A stretch of DNA of 64,000 nucleotides from Dugong dugon. Its lineage: Eukaryota > Chordata > Mammalia > Sirenia > Dugongidae. The position numbers were made by a program, and so were the translations under genes. Positions 23,692-35,024 of this stretch are shown piece after piece; position 1 is the stretch's first letter; each line of letters begins with the position of its first letter. The stretch lies in contig CM057462.1 of NCBI GenBank assembly GCA_030035585.1, positions 144,176,734 through 144,240,733 of the forward strand, given 5' to 3'. A model generated the notes under the pieces. That model worked only from the letters and a program-made list of their open reading frames with translations, was not told the DNA's origin and did no database searches.

Positions 23692-26600
23692 GTTGTTGAT
23701 GTCAGGTACCATAAAGTCAGTTCTGACTCATAGTGACCGTGTGCACCACAGAACGAAACACTCCCTGGTCCTGCGCCATGCTCACAATAGTTGTTATGCT
23801 TGAGCCAATTGTTGCAGTTACTGCGTCAATCCATCTCATTAAGGGTCTTCCTCTTTTTCACTGACCTGTTACTTTACCAAGCATGATGTTCTTCTCCAGG
23901 GACTGATCCCTCCTGACAATATGTTCAAAACATGTAAGATGTAGTCTTGCCATCCTTCCTTCTAAGGAGTAATCTGGTTGTACTTCTTCCAAGACAGATT
24001 TGTTCACTCTTTTGGCAGTCCATGGTATATTCAGTATTCTTCACCAACACCACAATTCAAAAGTGTCAATTCTTCTTCCATCTTTCTTATTCCTTGTCCA
24101 GCTTTTGCACACATATGATGCAACTGGAAATACTGACTTTGGTCAGGCGCATCTTAGTCTTCAAGGTGACATCTTTGCTTTTCAACACTTTAAAGAGGTC
24201 TTTTGCAGTAGATTGCCCAATGCAATTCATCTTTTGATTTCCTGACTGCTGCTTCCATGGGTGTTGATTGTGGATCCAAATGAAATGAAATCCTTGACAA
24301 CTTCAGGTTTTTCTCCATTTATCACGATGTTGGTTATTGGTCCAGTTGTGAGGATTTTTGTTTTCTTTATGTTGAGGTGCAATCCATACTGAAGGCTGTG
24401 GTCTTTGACATTCACCAGTAAGTGTTTCAAGTCCTCTTCACTTTCAGCAAGCAAGATTGTATCATCTGCATATCGCAGGTTGTTATGGGTCTTCTTCCAA
24501 TGTTAATGGCCCTTTCTTCTTCATCATAGTCCAGCTTCTTGGATTATTTGCTCAGCATACAGACTGAATAGGTATGATGAAAGGATACAACACTGACGCA
24601 CACCTTTCCTGGTTTTAACCATGCAGTATCCCCTTGATCTGTCCAAACAACTGCCTCTTGATCTGTGTACAGTTTCCTCATGAGCACAATTAAGTGTTCT
24701 GGAATTCCCATTTTTCACAATGTTATTCATAATTTTTTACGATTCACACAATCGAATGCCTTTGGATAGTCAATAAAACACAGGTAAACATCTTTCTGGT
24801 ATTCTCTGCTTTCAGCCAGGATCTATCTGACATCAGCAATGATATCCCTGGTTCCATGTCCTCTTCTGAACCTGGCCTGAATTTCTGGTAGTTCCCTGTT
24901 GACATACTGCTGCAGCTGCTTTTGAATGATCTTCAGGAAATTTACTAGCGTATGATATTGTTCGATAATTTCCACATTTGGTTTGATCACCTTTCTTGGG
25001 AATAGCCATAAATGTGGATCTCTTCCAATCGGTTGGCCAGGTAGCTGTCTTCCAAATTTCTTGGCATAGACGAGTGAGCACTTCAAGGGCTGTATCTGTT
25101 TGTTGAAAACATCTCAACTGATATTCCGTCAGTTCCTGAAGACTTGTTTTTCACCAATGCCTTCAGTGCAGCTTGAACTTCTTCCTTCAGTATCATATGT
25201 TCCTGATCATATGCTACCTCTTGAAATGGTTCGACTTCCACCAATTCTTTTTGGTAAAATGATTCTGTATTTGTTCCATTTTCTTTTGATGCTTCCTGCA
25301 TCGTTTAATATTTTCCCGCATAGAATGCTTCACTATTGCAACTCAAGGCTTGGATTTTTTCTTCAGTTCTTTCAGCTCGAGGAATGCCAAGCGTGTTCTT
25401 CCATTTTAGTTTTGTATCTCCAGCTCTTTGCACATGTCATTGTACTTTACTTTGTCTTCTCGAGCCGTCCTTTGAAATCTTCTGTTTAGTTCTTTGACTT
25501 CTTCATTTCTTCCTTTTGCTTTAGCTACTTGAAGTTCAAGGGAAAGTTTCAGAGTCTCATCTGACATCCATTTTAGTCTTTTCTTTCTTTCCTGTCTTTT
25601 TAATGACCTCTTGCTATGATGTCCTTGATGTCCTTGCACAACTCGTCTGGTCTTCAGTCATTAGTGTTCAACATGTCAAATCTATTCTTGAAATGGTCTC
25701 TAAATTCAGGTGTGATATACTCAAGGTCCTACATTGGCTCTCATGGACTTTTTCTAATTTTCTTCAGTTTCAACTTGAACTTGCACATGAGCAATTGATG
25801 GTCCGTTCCACAGTCAGCCCCTGGCCTTGTTCTGACTGATGATGTTGAGCTTTTCCATTGTCTCTTTCCGCAGATGTAGTAGATTTGATTCCTTTGCGTT
25901 CTATCTGGTAAGGTCCATGTGTATAGTCGCCATTTATGTTGCTGAAAAAAGGTATTTGCAATGAAAAAGTCATTGGTCTTGTAAAATTCTATCATGCGAT
26001 CGCCAGCATCGTTTCTATCACCAAGGCCATATTTTCCAACTACCGATCCTTCTTTGTTTCTAACTTTCACATTCCAATCACCAGTAAGTATCAATGCCTC
26101 CTGCTTGCGCGTTCTATCAGTTTCAGACTGAAGAAGTTGCTAAATCTTCAATTTCTTCATCTTTGGCCTCAGTTGTTGGTGTGTAAATTTGAATAATAGT
26201 CGTATTAACTGGTCTTCCTTGTAGGCATATGGATATTATCCTATCACTGACAGCATTGCACTTCAGGATAGATCTTGAGATGTTCTTTTTGATGATGAAT
26301 GCAATGCAATTCCTCTTCAAGTTGTCATTCCTGGCATAGTAGACCATATGGTTGTCCAATTCAAAATGGCCAATACCAGTCCATTTCAGCTCACTAATGC
26401 CTAGGATATTGATGTTTATGCATTCCATTTCATTTTCGATGATTTCCAATTTTCCTAGTTTCATGCTTCCTACATTCCACCTTCTGATTATTAATGGATG
26501 TTTGCAGCTGTTTCGTCTCATTTTGAGTCATGCCACACCAGCAAATGAAGGTCCCGAAAGCTTGACTCCATCCCCGTCATTACTTTGAGGAGGCAGCCCT

Positions 26601-26857
26601 TCCCCTGCTGTCTTTTGGGTTCCTTCCAACCTGGGGGCTCATCTCCCAACGCTATATCAGACAGTGTTTGGCTGCTGTTCAAAAGGTTTTCACAGACTGC
26701 TGGGTCCTTCTTCCTAGTCTGTCTTATTCTGGAAGCTCAGCTGAAATCTGTCCACCATGGATGAGCCTGCTGGTAATTGAATACCAGTGGCATAGCTTCC
26801 AGCATCACAGCAACATTCAAGCCCCCACAGTACAACAAACTGACAGACATGTTGGTG
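23692..26857 (-). mobile_element. RTE-clade LINE, near full length, with perfect TSD
   Basis: Minus-strand RTE of 3,166 bp flanked by an 11-bp perfect duplication 'ctctcaatact' (23681-23691 and 26858-26868). The 3' end is the plus-strand 'tgttgttgatg', a CAACA-type tail. The 5' end is 'gtacaacaaactgacagaca' in plus-strand view. Because both ends are set by the TSD, this is the best reference copy in the window for the element's boundaries. Confidence 0.93.
23900..26521 (-). pseudogene. RTE endonuclease-reverse transcriptase frame, broken
   Basis: Single RTE protein in pieces. The endonuclease N-half is at 26123-26521 ('LGISELKWTGIGHFELD'). The endonuclease C-half is at 25741-26094, with 'TGDWNVKV' and the 'TDHQLL' catalytic aspartate-histidine. 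A lysine-rich linker is at 25406-25639, RT fingers at 24833-25301, RT palm with intact YADD at 24461-24472, and thumb/C-terminus at about 23900-24454. Frames differ between pieces, so several indels have occurred. The N-terminal start is approximate; 'MRRNSCKHPLI' at 26521 is shared with the copy at 32530. Confidence 0.85.
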
Positions 26858-26868
26858 CTCTCAATACT

Positions 26869-27400
26869 ACACTGGTTTTACTATGTTACTATAACATATA
26901 GTTGATTCAGAACAACAGAGATATTTTGAGAGTACATTTTTCTAACAGGATAACTGCTCTAACCAGACAGATTTTATTATGACGTTACATCCATAGAGTT
27001 CTTCATCTCATGATGTATAAACATGCAGAGTATTTTGGGATGGCAATATTTCTATACTAAGTCCTTCCCCATGGTGCATGCAGACTATCTCTGTCTGTCC
27101 TAGGATGTCTGAATAATGAAAATATAAAAAATTTTGTGGAATTTACTATTTCTCTACTTCTAAAAGTTTAATTACCATATTTTTACTCAAATTACGTGTG
27201 TCTTCTTTGTCAGCCACTCCCTCCCCTCACAATCCTTGCTATACCAGTTCTTCTCTACCTGTTGCTGTGAAAAAAGATTTACATAAAGTGTCTAAGAAAA
27301 TACCTCAAGAAGGGAGAGAGTAGAATGCAAACAAACACAGAAAATGCACATTATTTTTGTAAAAATACCATAGAACTGTATATCTGCAACTTATGGACCT
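26869..27400. other. Unassigned intergenic DNA
   Basis: About 530 bp with no coding or repeat features I can name. Confidence 0.5.
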
Positions 27401-27436
27401 GTGTGTGTGTGTGTGTGTGTGCACATGTGTGTGTGT
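27401..27436. repeat. (TG)n microsatellite
   Basis: Dinucleotide TG run of about 20 bp, an interruption 'gcacatg', then a further TG run. Confidence 0.95.
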
Positions 27437-27439
27437 CAG

Positions 27440-27700
27440 AAATTGTATCTTAGAAAACTTTGTAAGATTCATCCATGTTGTATATATTAATAGTTCATTT
27501 ATTTTCATTGCTGTGCCATATATTTCATTGTGTGATTGACTATATAATAATGTACATTTTTTTAAATTTTATTGTGGATAGAATTAAGGTTTCCAGTAGT
27601 TGGCTTTTATGAATAGTATTGCTATAAAAATTACTTTACCTGTATTTTAATGAACATATGTACACATCTCTGTTGGGAGTTGAATTGTACACATGCTTCT
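27440..27700 (-). mobile_element. Old L1 ORF2 fragment
   Basis: Minus-strand L1 phrases in order: 'gattcatccatgttgt', 'ttcattgctgtgccatat', 'ggcttttatgaatagtattg', 'gaacatatgtacaca'. These correspond to the ORF2 C-terminal region seen better preserved at 14400-14600 (B). Diverged, with no frame left and no ends identifiable. Confidence 0.6.
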
Positions 27701-27749
27701 CTTCCTTTTAGAAAATAAAATATCTATTGTTCCTTTTCATTGTGTCTTC

Positions 27750-27906
27750 TTGTTGTTGTGGTTATGTGCCATCGAGTTGGTTCTGAGTCATAGTGACCCT
27801 ATAGGACAGAGTAGAACTGCCCCATAGAGTTTCCAAGGAGCAGCTGGTGGATTTGAACTGCGAACTTTTTGGTTAGCAGCCGAGCTCTTAACCAGCCAGG
27901 GCTCTG
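27750..27906 (-). mobile_element. AfroSINE
   Basis: tRNA-derived SINE in minus orientation. On the plus strand it runs from the RTE-like tail 'tgccatcgagttggttctg' through 'gacagagtagaactgcccc' to the tRNA-like head 'cagccgagctcttaaccagc'. Probable flanking duplication: 'tcattgtgtctt' on the left against 'tcatgtctt' on the right (imperfect). Confidence 0.9.
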
Positions 27907-28111
27907 GTCATGTCTTATATGTCTGCAATTCTTTTTTCCTCACTTTTTATCTTTATTGTCTCTCCATGTTTCAATTAAGATAAACCTTCTGACTTCTTTT
28001 CCAGTTAACTAATTATCTTTCTCCCCTGTATGTTATGAAATCCATCTGTTCAACTTTCATTTCATTAAGACATTAAATATAAGCATTTCCACTGGAATAC
28101 TTTTTGTACAT

Positions 28112-29155
28112 TTGAGATGTCTGACAGTGTTGGGTAAGGAATTTGACACTACCCAAAGTAATGTGGCCTTTATCCTTGTTTCCTGAGAGATAACTCTTGG
28201 AATTTTCTGAGTAATTGAAGTACTTTGTTACCTAAACAGTACTTGAGGATTTTGTGCAGATGAGTGGGGGCTGGCCAGGTCACAAAGACCACCTTTTAGC
28301 CTGATATCAGCTAATTTCATGGAGGGAGGGGTGCGTGATCTCATCAATCATGCCAATGCAGTGACGTCTTAATCATGACTATGTAATGAAGCCAAAAAAG
28401 GCTCTGGACACCAAAGCTTCATGGACTTCATGATTGGTGAATGACTTCTGTCTTAGGCTGGGTTCTCTAGAGAAGTGAAACAAGTAAAGGGTACAAATGT
28501 ACATATAGAGAGATTTATATCAAAGAAACAGCTCATGTGATTATAGAGGTTGCAACATCCCAAGTCCATGTATCAGGATAAAGGCTTCTTCTGATTCATG
28601 TAGCTGCAGGGGCTGGCGAACCCAAGATCAGCAGGTAGGAGAGCAGGGCTCCACTCACAGGCTGTGAAGATGGATGAATCTGAAGATCAGCAGATAAGCT
28701 GATAGCTCAAGTCCCAAGAACCAGAGATCAGATGAACAGGAGGCAGCCATAGGATCCAGAGAGAGCAAAAAACCAGAACATTTGCTTATATTTGGATGCA
28801 GGCCACACTCCCAAGGAAACTCCCTTTCAACTGATTGACCACTCACAGCAAATTTAATCATGGGAGTGATCACATATAAACACTGAGAATCATAGCCCAG
28901 ACAAGCTGACCCACAATCTTAACCATCATAACATCTGTGCACTTGGGAGTGTAGTGTGCCCTTTGGGACATGGAAGTTCTGTGTTGGGAACGCTCCCAGT
29001 GTTCGTCCTATGCATCTCTTTGCTTGTATCTGTTTTTGCTGTAGTAAAGCCGTGAAGCTTAATGAATAGTGGAAAACCTCTGAATCTGTAGCCCACAGGT
29101 CAGAAGTTAGGGTATTGTGTGGACTCCCAAATTTATAGCTGGCTTTAGGCTACTT
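28112..29155 (+). mobile_element. Older ERV LTR, split by a younger LTR
   Basis: The two flanks of the insert at 28449-28930 read as one LTR-like sequence. Left part: 'tttatccttgtttcctgaga', 'gactatgtaatgaagcc', then 'cttcatggacttc'. Right part: 'ctatgcatctctttgctt' and 'gtaaagccgtgaagc'. The phrase order 'atgtaatgaagcc', 'gcttc', 'cctatgcatctcttt' is one I associate with mammalian ERV LTRs, but I cannot name the family. Outer ends are approximate. Confidence 0.5.
28449..28930 (-). mobile_element. Solo LTR, ERVL/MaLR-like, nested
   Basis: Minus-strand LTR. On the plus strand it starts 'tgtcttaggctgggttctct' and ends 'acaatcttaaccatcat'. Flanks 'acttc' (28444-28448) and 'acatc' (28931-28935) agree at four of five bases, fitting a 5-bp TSD. 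It contains 'gtagctgcaggggctggcga' and 'ttatatttggatgcaggcca'. About 480 bp; no internal genes. Confidence 0.75.
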
Positions 29156-29189
29156 GGCAGTTTGAAGGATGGTGTCTTTTAATCTTTTG

Positions 29190-29252
29190 ATTATGGCGTT
29201 GTCAAAGAATATTGAATATACCATGGACTGCCAAAATAATGAACAAATCTTT
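29190..29252 (+). repeat. Short RTE fragment
   Basis: About 60 bp with 'aagaatattgaatatacc' and 'tggactgccaaaataatg', matching the RTE sense strand at 44797-44845. Nothing else of the element is present on either side. Confidence 0.7.
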
Positions 29253-29255
29253 AGC

Positions 29256-29884
29256 TCAGGTGGCTAGGGTCAGAGAAAGAAGTGCCACATGGGCAGCTGG
29301 TGGCGAAACTGCACAGGTAAGTAAAAAGTGAGGATTTATTATAGCCTCATAGTAGAGGATAGAACAGCGGGATTCTGAGATTTCTGTTTTACAGAGGCAG
29401 AATTCTTACTTTTTGTTCTCATCTTTCTCAACTTGTCAGTAGCGGTTATTTTATTCCCTTTCTTGGTAACTCCGATATCTGGATCAACTTGTCTATTTTT
29501 ATTGACCATTTATTATTTTTATTTTTTGTTCATTCTAATGTTTGACACGACTGTATATATATATATATATATTTAATTTAATGCTAAGCAGTGTGTACTG
29601 ACAGATCATTTGAAGACCAAATGCCTCAATGGCAAATGATTTTGATTGATTTGATATTTATAGGGTTAGGCATTGCTAGAGAAGGATTTTTTAAGATTGG
29701 TATTCAATTTGTGTTTAAAATTAGGCTATGGTTCTTTTTACTTAGATACTGCTCTAAGTGTTAGGATATAGACTTACTTGGATCTCAACTTAAATGAGAT
29801 GATTGCAAGAACAATTCAAGCTGTAATGCCCTGAAATTCAACCTCTTTATCCCCAGCACTGAAAAGCAGCTGACACCGTAAGGT
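29256..29884. other. Unassigned DNA with a short (TA)n run
   Basis: No gene or family recognised. A (TA)n run of about 20 bp lies at 29553-29572. Confidence 0.5.
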
Positions 29885-30061
29885 TAAGGATCATTTTTAT
29901 ATCTTCTCTTGTGAATTATTTATTTTTTGGCTTACTTTCTATCATTTTTTTTACTCTCTTTTTCACTCAATTTGTAAGAGATCTTTATTGTTTAGGGATA
30001 TTAGTCATTTATCTGTGATATATGTTATAATGTTACGAGTATTTTCTTCCTGTTCATCAGC
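29885..30061 (-). mobile_element. Old L1 ORF2 fragment, left part of a split copy
   Basis: Minus-strand L1 phrases 'gggatattagtcatttatct' and 'gagtattttcttcctgttc' correspond to the ORF2 post-RT region. The copy stops at the T-run before the RTE insertion and appears to resume after 33838. Confidence 0.55.
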
Positions 30062-30208
30062 TTTTTTTTTTTTTTTTACTCTGTAGTTGTTAGGTGTTGT
30101 GGAGTCACTTCTGACTCACAGTGACCCTAGGTACAACAGAATGAAACACTACTTGGTCCTGCACCATCCTCATGATCATTGTTATGCTTGAGGCCATTGC
30201 TGCAGTCA

Positions 30209-32160
30209 CTATGTCAATCCACTTGTTGGAACTCTTCCTGTTTTTTGCTGACCCTGTACTTTACTAAGCATGATGTCCTTCTCCAGGGACTGATCCTTCT
30301 TTATAACATGTCCAAAGTATGTGAGACTAACTCTCACCATCTTCGCTTCTAAGGAGCATTCTGACTGTACTTCTTCCCACACGGATTTGTTCATTCTTTT
30401 GGCAGTCCATGGTATATTCAATATTCTTCACCAACACCGTAATTCAAAGACATCAATTCTTCTTCCATCTTCCTTATTCATTGTCCAGCTTTAGCATGCA
30501 TATGAGGCAAATGAAAACACCATTACTTGGGCCAGGCACACCTTAATCCTTAAAGTGACATCCTTGCTTTTTACCACTTTAAAGTGGTCTTCTGCAGATT
30601 TGCCCAGTGCAATGCGTCTTTTGATTTCTTGACTGGTGCTTCCATGGGTGCTGATTGTGGATCCAAGTAAAATGAAATCCTTGACAACTTCAATATTTTC
30701 TCCATTTATCATGATGTTGCTTATTGGTCTAGTTGTGAGGATTTTTGTTTTCTTTATGTTGCGGTGTAATCCATACTGAAGGCTGTAGTCTTTGATCTTC
30801 ATCAGTAGGTGCTTCAAGTTCTCTTCACATTCAGCAAAAAAGGTTGTTTTCTGTATTACCTGCACAACTCAGGTTGTTAACAAGTCTTCCTCCAATACTG
30901 ATGTTCAGTTCTTCTTCATACAGTCCAGCTTCTAGAATTATTTGCTCAGCATACAGATCAAATGAGTATGGTGAAAAGATCAACCCTGACACACATTTTT
31001 CCTGACTTTAAACCCCACAGTATCCCCTTGTTCTGTTTTAATGACTGCTACTTGATCTAAGTACAGGTTCTGCATGAGCACAATTAACTGTTCTGGAATT
31101 CCCATTCTTCGCAATATTATTCATGATTTGTTATGATCCGCACAGTCGAATGCCTTTGCATAGTCAATAAGACATAGGTAAACATCTTTCTGGTATTCTC
31201 TGCTTACAGCCAGGATCCATCTGTCATCAGCAATGATAGCCTTCGTTACGCGTTGTCTTGGTTATCTAGTGCTGCTACAACAGAAATACCACAACTGGAT
31301 GGCTTCAACAAACAGAAGTTTATTTTCTCACAGTTTAGTAGGCCAAAAATCCAAATTGAAGGCATCAGCTCCAGAGGAAGGCTTTCTCTCTCTGTCAGCT
31401 CTGGGGAAGGTCCTTATCATCAATCTTCCCCTGAACTAGAAGCTTCTCAGCACAGGAACCCGAGGTCCAAAGGACATGTTCTTCTCCTGGCTCTACTTTC
31501 TTGGTTGTATGAGTTTCCCAAGTCTCTCTGCTCGCTTCTCTCTTTTATATCTCAAAAGAAATTGGCTTAAGACACAACCGAATTTTGTAGATTGAGTCCT
31601 CCCTCATTAATATTACTGCCATTAATCCCACTGCATTAGCATCATAGAAGTAGGATTTACAATACATAGGAAATCACATCAGATGACAAAACGGTGGACA
31701 ATCACACAGTACTGAGAATCATAGACTAGCCAAGTTGACACACATTTTTTGGGTGGAACACAATTCAATCCATAACGTATATCCTCTTCTGAATCCAACT
31801 TGAATTTCTGACAGTTTCCTGTTGATGTACTGCTGCAATTACTTCTGAATGATGTTCAGAAAATTTTACTTGCATGCAATATTTATGATATCATTTGATA
31901 ATTTCCCCATTCTGTTGGATTACCTTTCTTTCGAATAGAAATAAATATGGATCTCTTCCAGTCAGTTGGCCACTTAGCTGTCTTCCAAATTTCTTGGCAT
32001 AGATGAATGAGCACTTCTAGCACTGTATAGTTTTGTTGAAACATCTCAATTGATATTCCATCAATTCCTGGAGGCTTATTTTCCTCCAATGTCTTCAGTG
32101 AAGCTTGGACTTCCTCCTTCAGTACCATCAGTTCTTGATCGTATGTTACTTCCTAAAATG
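30209..32160 (-). pseudogene. RTE reverse transcriptase half, broken
   Basis: Minus-strand RT part of the RTE protein, interrupted by the LTR at 31254-31776. RT fingers are readable at 31883-32128 ('EIWKTAKWPTDWKRSIF'). The thumb is at 30491-30865 and the C-terminus at 30209-30421. The palm motif around 30845-30870 is scrambled, with no YADD. The frame is broken in many places. Confidence 0.8.
31254..31776 (-). mobile_element. Solo LTR, ERVL-like, inserted in the RTE
   Basis: Minus-strand LTR of about 520 bp. On the plus strand it runs from 'tgtcttggttatctagtgct' to 'acacaattcaatccataac'. It is the same family as 62292-62805 (same strand) and 42713-43244 (opposite strand): all share 'ggcatcagctcc', 'tctctctctgtcagctct' and 'tatctcaaaagaaattggct' or their complements. 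The RTE reads continuously across it. The exact 5-bp duplication is unclear. Confidence 0.85.
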
Positions 32161-32393
32161 ATTGAATGTTGACCCCAACCTGTCAGTTTGTCATACTGTG
32201 GGGGCTGGCTTGTATTGCTGTGATGCTGGAAACTATGCCACTTGTATTCAAATAACAGCAGAGTCACCCATGGTGGACAAGTTTCAGCTAAGACAACCTA
32301 GGAAGAAGAACCTGGTGATATACTTCTGAAAAAAGTCCGCAAATGAAAACCTTATCAATAGCAGTGGAACATTGTCTGATATAGTGACAGAAG

Positions 32394-33826
32394 TTGGGCC
32401 CCTCAGGTTGGAAGGCACTAGGAAATATGACTGAGGAATTGCTGCCTTCTCAAAGTACAGTCTACTTTAACAATGTGGATGGAGTCAAGCTTTTGGGACC
32501 TTCATTTGCTGATGTGACACTACTCAAAATGAAAAGGAATAGCTGCAAACATCCGTTAATAATCAAAATGTGGAACGTACTAAATGTGAATCTAGGAAAA
32601 TTGGAAATTATCAAAAATGAAATGGAACACATTAAAATCAATATCATAGGCATTAGTGGTCTGAAATGGACTGGTATTAGTCATTTGGAATGGGGAAAGC
32701 ATATGGTCTACCCTGCCGGGAATGACAACTTGAAGAAGAACGGCATAGCATTCATTGCCAAAAAGAACATTTCAAGATCTATCCTGAAGTACTACGCTAT
32801 CGGTGACAGGATAATATCCATATGCTTACAAGGGAGACGAGTTAATACTACTATTATTCAAATTTACCCACCAACCACTAATGCCAAAGATGAAGAAATT
32901 GAAGATTTTTACCAACTTCTGTGGTCTAAAATTGATAGAACATGAAGTCAGCATTCATTGATAATTACTACGTGATTGGAATGTGAAAGCTGGAAACGAA
33001 GAAGCACAAGTAGTTGGAAAATATGGTCTTGGTGATAGAAACAATCCTGAAGGTCCAATGATAGAATTTTGCAAGACCAACAACTTCTTCATTGCAAACA
33101 CCTTTTTTTCAACAACATAAACGGCAACTATGCACATGGATCTTGCTGGATGGAATACACAGGAACCAAATTGACATCTGTGGAAAGAGACAGTGGAAAA
33201 GCTCAGTATCATCAGTCAGAACAAGACCAGGGGCCAACTGCAGAACAGACCATCAATTGCTCATATGCAAGTTCAAGCTGAAGCTGAAGAAAATTTGAAT
33301 AAGTCCAAACGAGCCGAAGTACGACCTTGAGTATATCTCATCTGAATTTAGAGACCATCTTAAGAACAGATTTGACACTTTGAACACTAGTGACCAAAAA
33401 TCCGACAAGCTGTAGAATGACATCCAGGACATCGTACATGAAGAAAGCAAGAGTATTAAAAAGCAAAGAAAGAAAAGACCAAAACTGATGCCCAAAGAGA
33501 CTCTGAAACTTGCTATTGAACATAAAGTAGCTAAGGCAAAAGGAAGAAATGATGAAGTAAAAGAACCGAACAGACTATTTCAAAGGGCGGCTCCAGAAGA
33601 CAAAGTAAAGTATAATGACATGTGCAAAGACCTAGAGTTAGAAAATCAAAAGGGAAGAACACACTCGGTCTTTCTCAAGCTGAAAGAACTGAAGAAAAAA
33701 TTCAAGCCTCAAGTTGCAATATTGAAAGATTCTACGGGGGAAAATATTAAACGATGCAGAAAGCATCAAAAGATGGAACAAATACACAGAGTCACTACAC
33801 CAAAAATAATTGGTCAATGTTCAATT
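32394..33826 (+). pseudogene. RTE endonuclease half (inverted 5' part), broken
   Basis: Plus-strand N-terminal half of the RTE protein. A 183-codon open piece at 32394-32945 covers the endonuclease start, with 'KHPLIIKMWNVLNVNLGKLE' and 'SGLKWTGISHLEWG'. Next is the part around 33010-33300, with the 'RTDHQLLICKF' catalytic aspartate-histidine at about 33240-33280. The lysine-rich linker is at 33488-33895. At least three frames are used. It is the best preserved endonuclease N-terminus of the RTEs here. Confidence 0.85.
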
Positions 33827-33837
33827 ACTTCATTTAG

Positions 33838-35010
33838 AGCTTTTAATTTTTTTTTTTCGGTGCATAACTTTAAAAATGTTTTTAATTGTCTTTAATGTCT
33901 TTAATTACCTCTGCCTTTTCATTTTCTTAACAGTCTTTCTTAGTAAACAGAAGTGTTTGTTGTAATAACGTTTGATTTATCAGCATTTTTTATGATTATT
34001 TATTGTATTTAAAGACAGTAAACAACACAAGAAGTTATTTTTCTTTGTGTTCCTCCAGAAGCATCACTGACTTAGTTTCACATTTGCATGTTCAGTCTAC
34101 CTATAATATTTTTCTGCATTGTATAGATTAGAGGTCAAGATTTGCTTTGTTTTTTCACCCTAAGGATATCCAATCAACCTAGTATCATTTACTGAAAAAC
34201 CTACAACAAAACAAAACAACATACTCTTCTTGTTGCAGTGTTTGTCACCATTTTTGTATATCAAATAACTATACTTACAGGACTGTTTCAGGACACTCTA
34301 TTATATTGCATTCTTATTATTTCACTTTATTTAAATAACTATATTTTTAAACTAAGTATTGATATATTTAGTCTAAGTCCTCCAGACTTCATTCCTTTAA
34401 GTTTTTCATAGCTTATCTTGATGCTTTACATTTTCATACATGTTTTAAAGCAGGATTGTCAATTTCCATCTAAAATTCTCCTATAATCCTTATATCTTGA
34501 GATTGTCTTGAATCCATGGATTATCCGGGAAACATTTTTTCAGTATCTAGTCTTTCAATCCATGAATAATGTTCATTCCTATATTTACTTAGACCGTCCT
34601 TAATTCTTTTCAATCATTTATTATAGATTTCAGCTTTATAAATATTTTTATCATATTTGTTTGCCAGTTTTTTTGTCTTGACATTTCTACAAATTGTTTC
34701 ATTCGAAATTTTATATTTACTTATGTCTTATTGGAATTTTTATTGACCTTTTTTCTAGTGATCTGTCAGATATATTTATTTTAATAATTTTTAGGTTTTA
34801 GATTTTTCTATTTACACAAAGATAGCACCCGCAGATAATGAAGTTTTTATTCATTTTTCTCCAGTTTGAATGCCCTTTATTTTATTTGCTTTACTTGTTG
34901 TAGTTGCAGAGATCCACAGTATAATGTTAACCAGAAATGCAGATAGCAGGCATGTTTTTCCTCAATTCCAAATTCAGGGGAAGAGCTTTAAATATTTCTT
35001 CATTAAGTAG
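33838..35010 (-). mobile_element. Old L1 ORF2 fragment, right part of a split copy
   Basis: Minus-strand, strongly diverged L1. Ordered matches include 'tcatttactgaaaaacc', 'tcaatttccatctaaaattc', 'gtctttcaatccatgaataa', 'tgccctttattttatttgct' and 'ggcatgtttttcctcaatt'. These follow the RT region in the same order as L1 B 15000-16200. Together with 29885-30061 it forms one old copy into which the RTE inserted. Confidence 0.7.
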
Positions 35011-35024
35011 TCATAGACTATATA

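Larger units (their letters stand above)
30085..33828 (-). mobile_element. RTE LINE with 5' half inverted (twin-primed), split by an LTR
   Basis: The 3' half lies on the minus strand (30085-32172, interrupted at 31254-31776). Directly next to it the 5' half lies on the plus strand (32175-33828), starting at the element's 5' border. Both halves break at the same element position: the plus half ends 'attggtcaatgttcaa' and the minus half, read in sense, begins 'ggtcaacattcaatc'. No element sequence is clearly lost. This is the geometry expected from twin priming. T-rich flanks at 30067-30077 and 33845-33857 may be the TSD. Confidence 0.88.
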
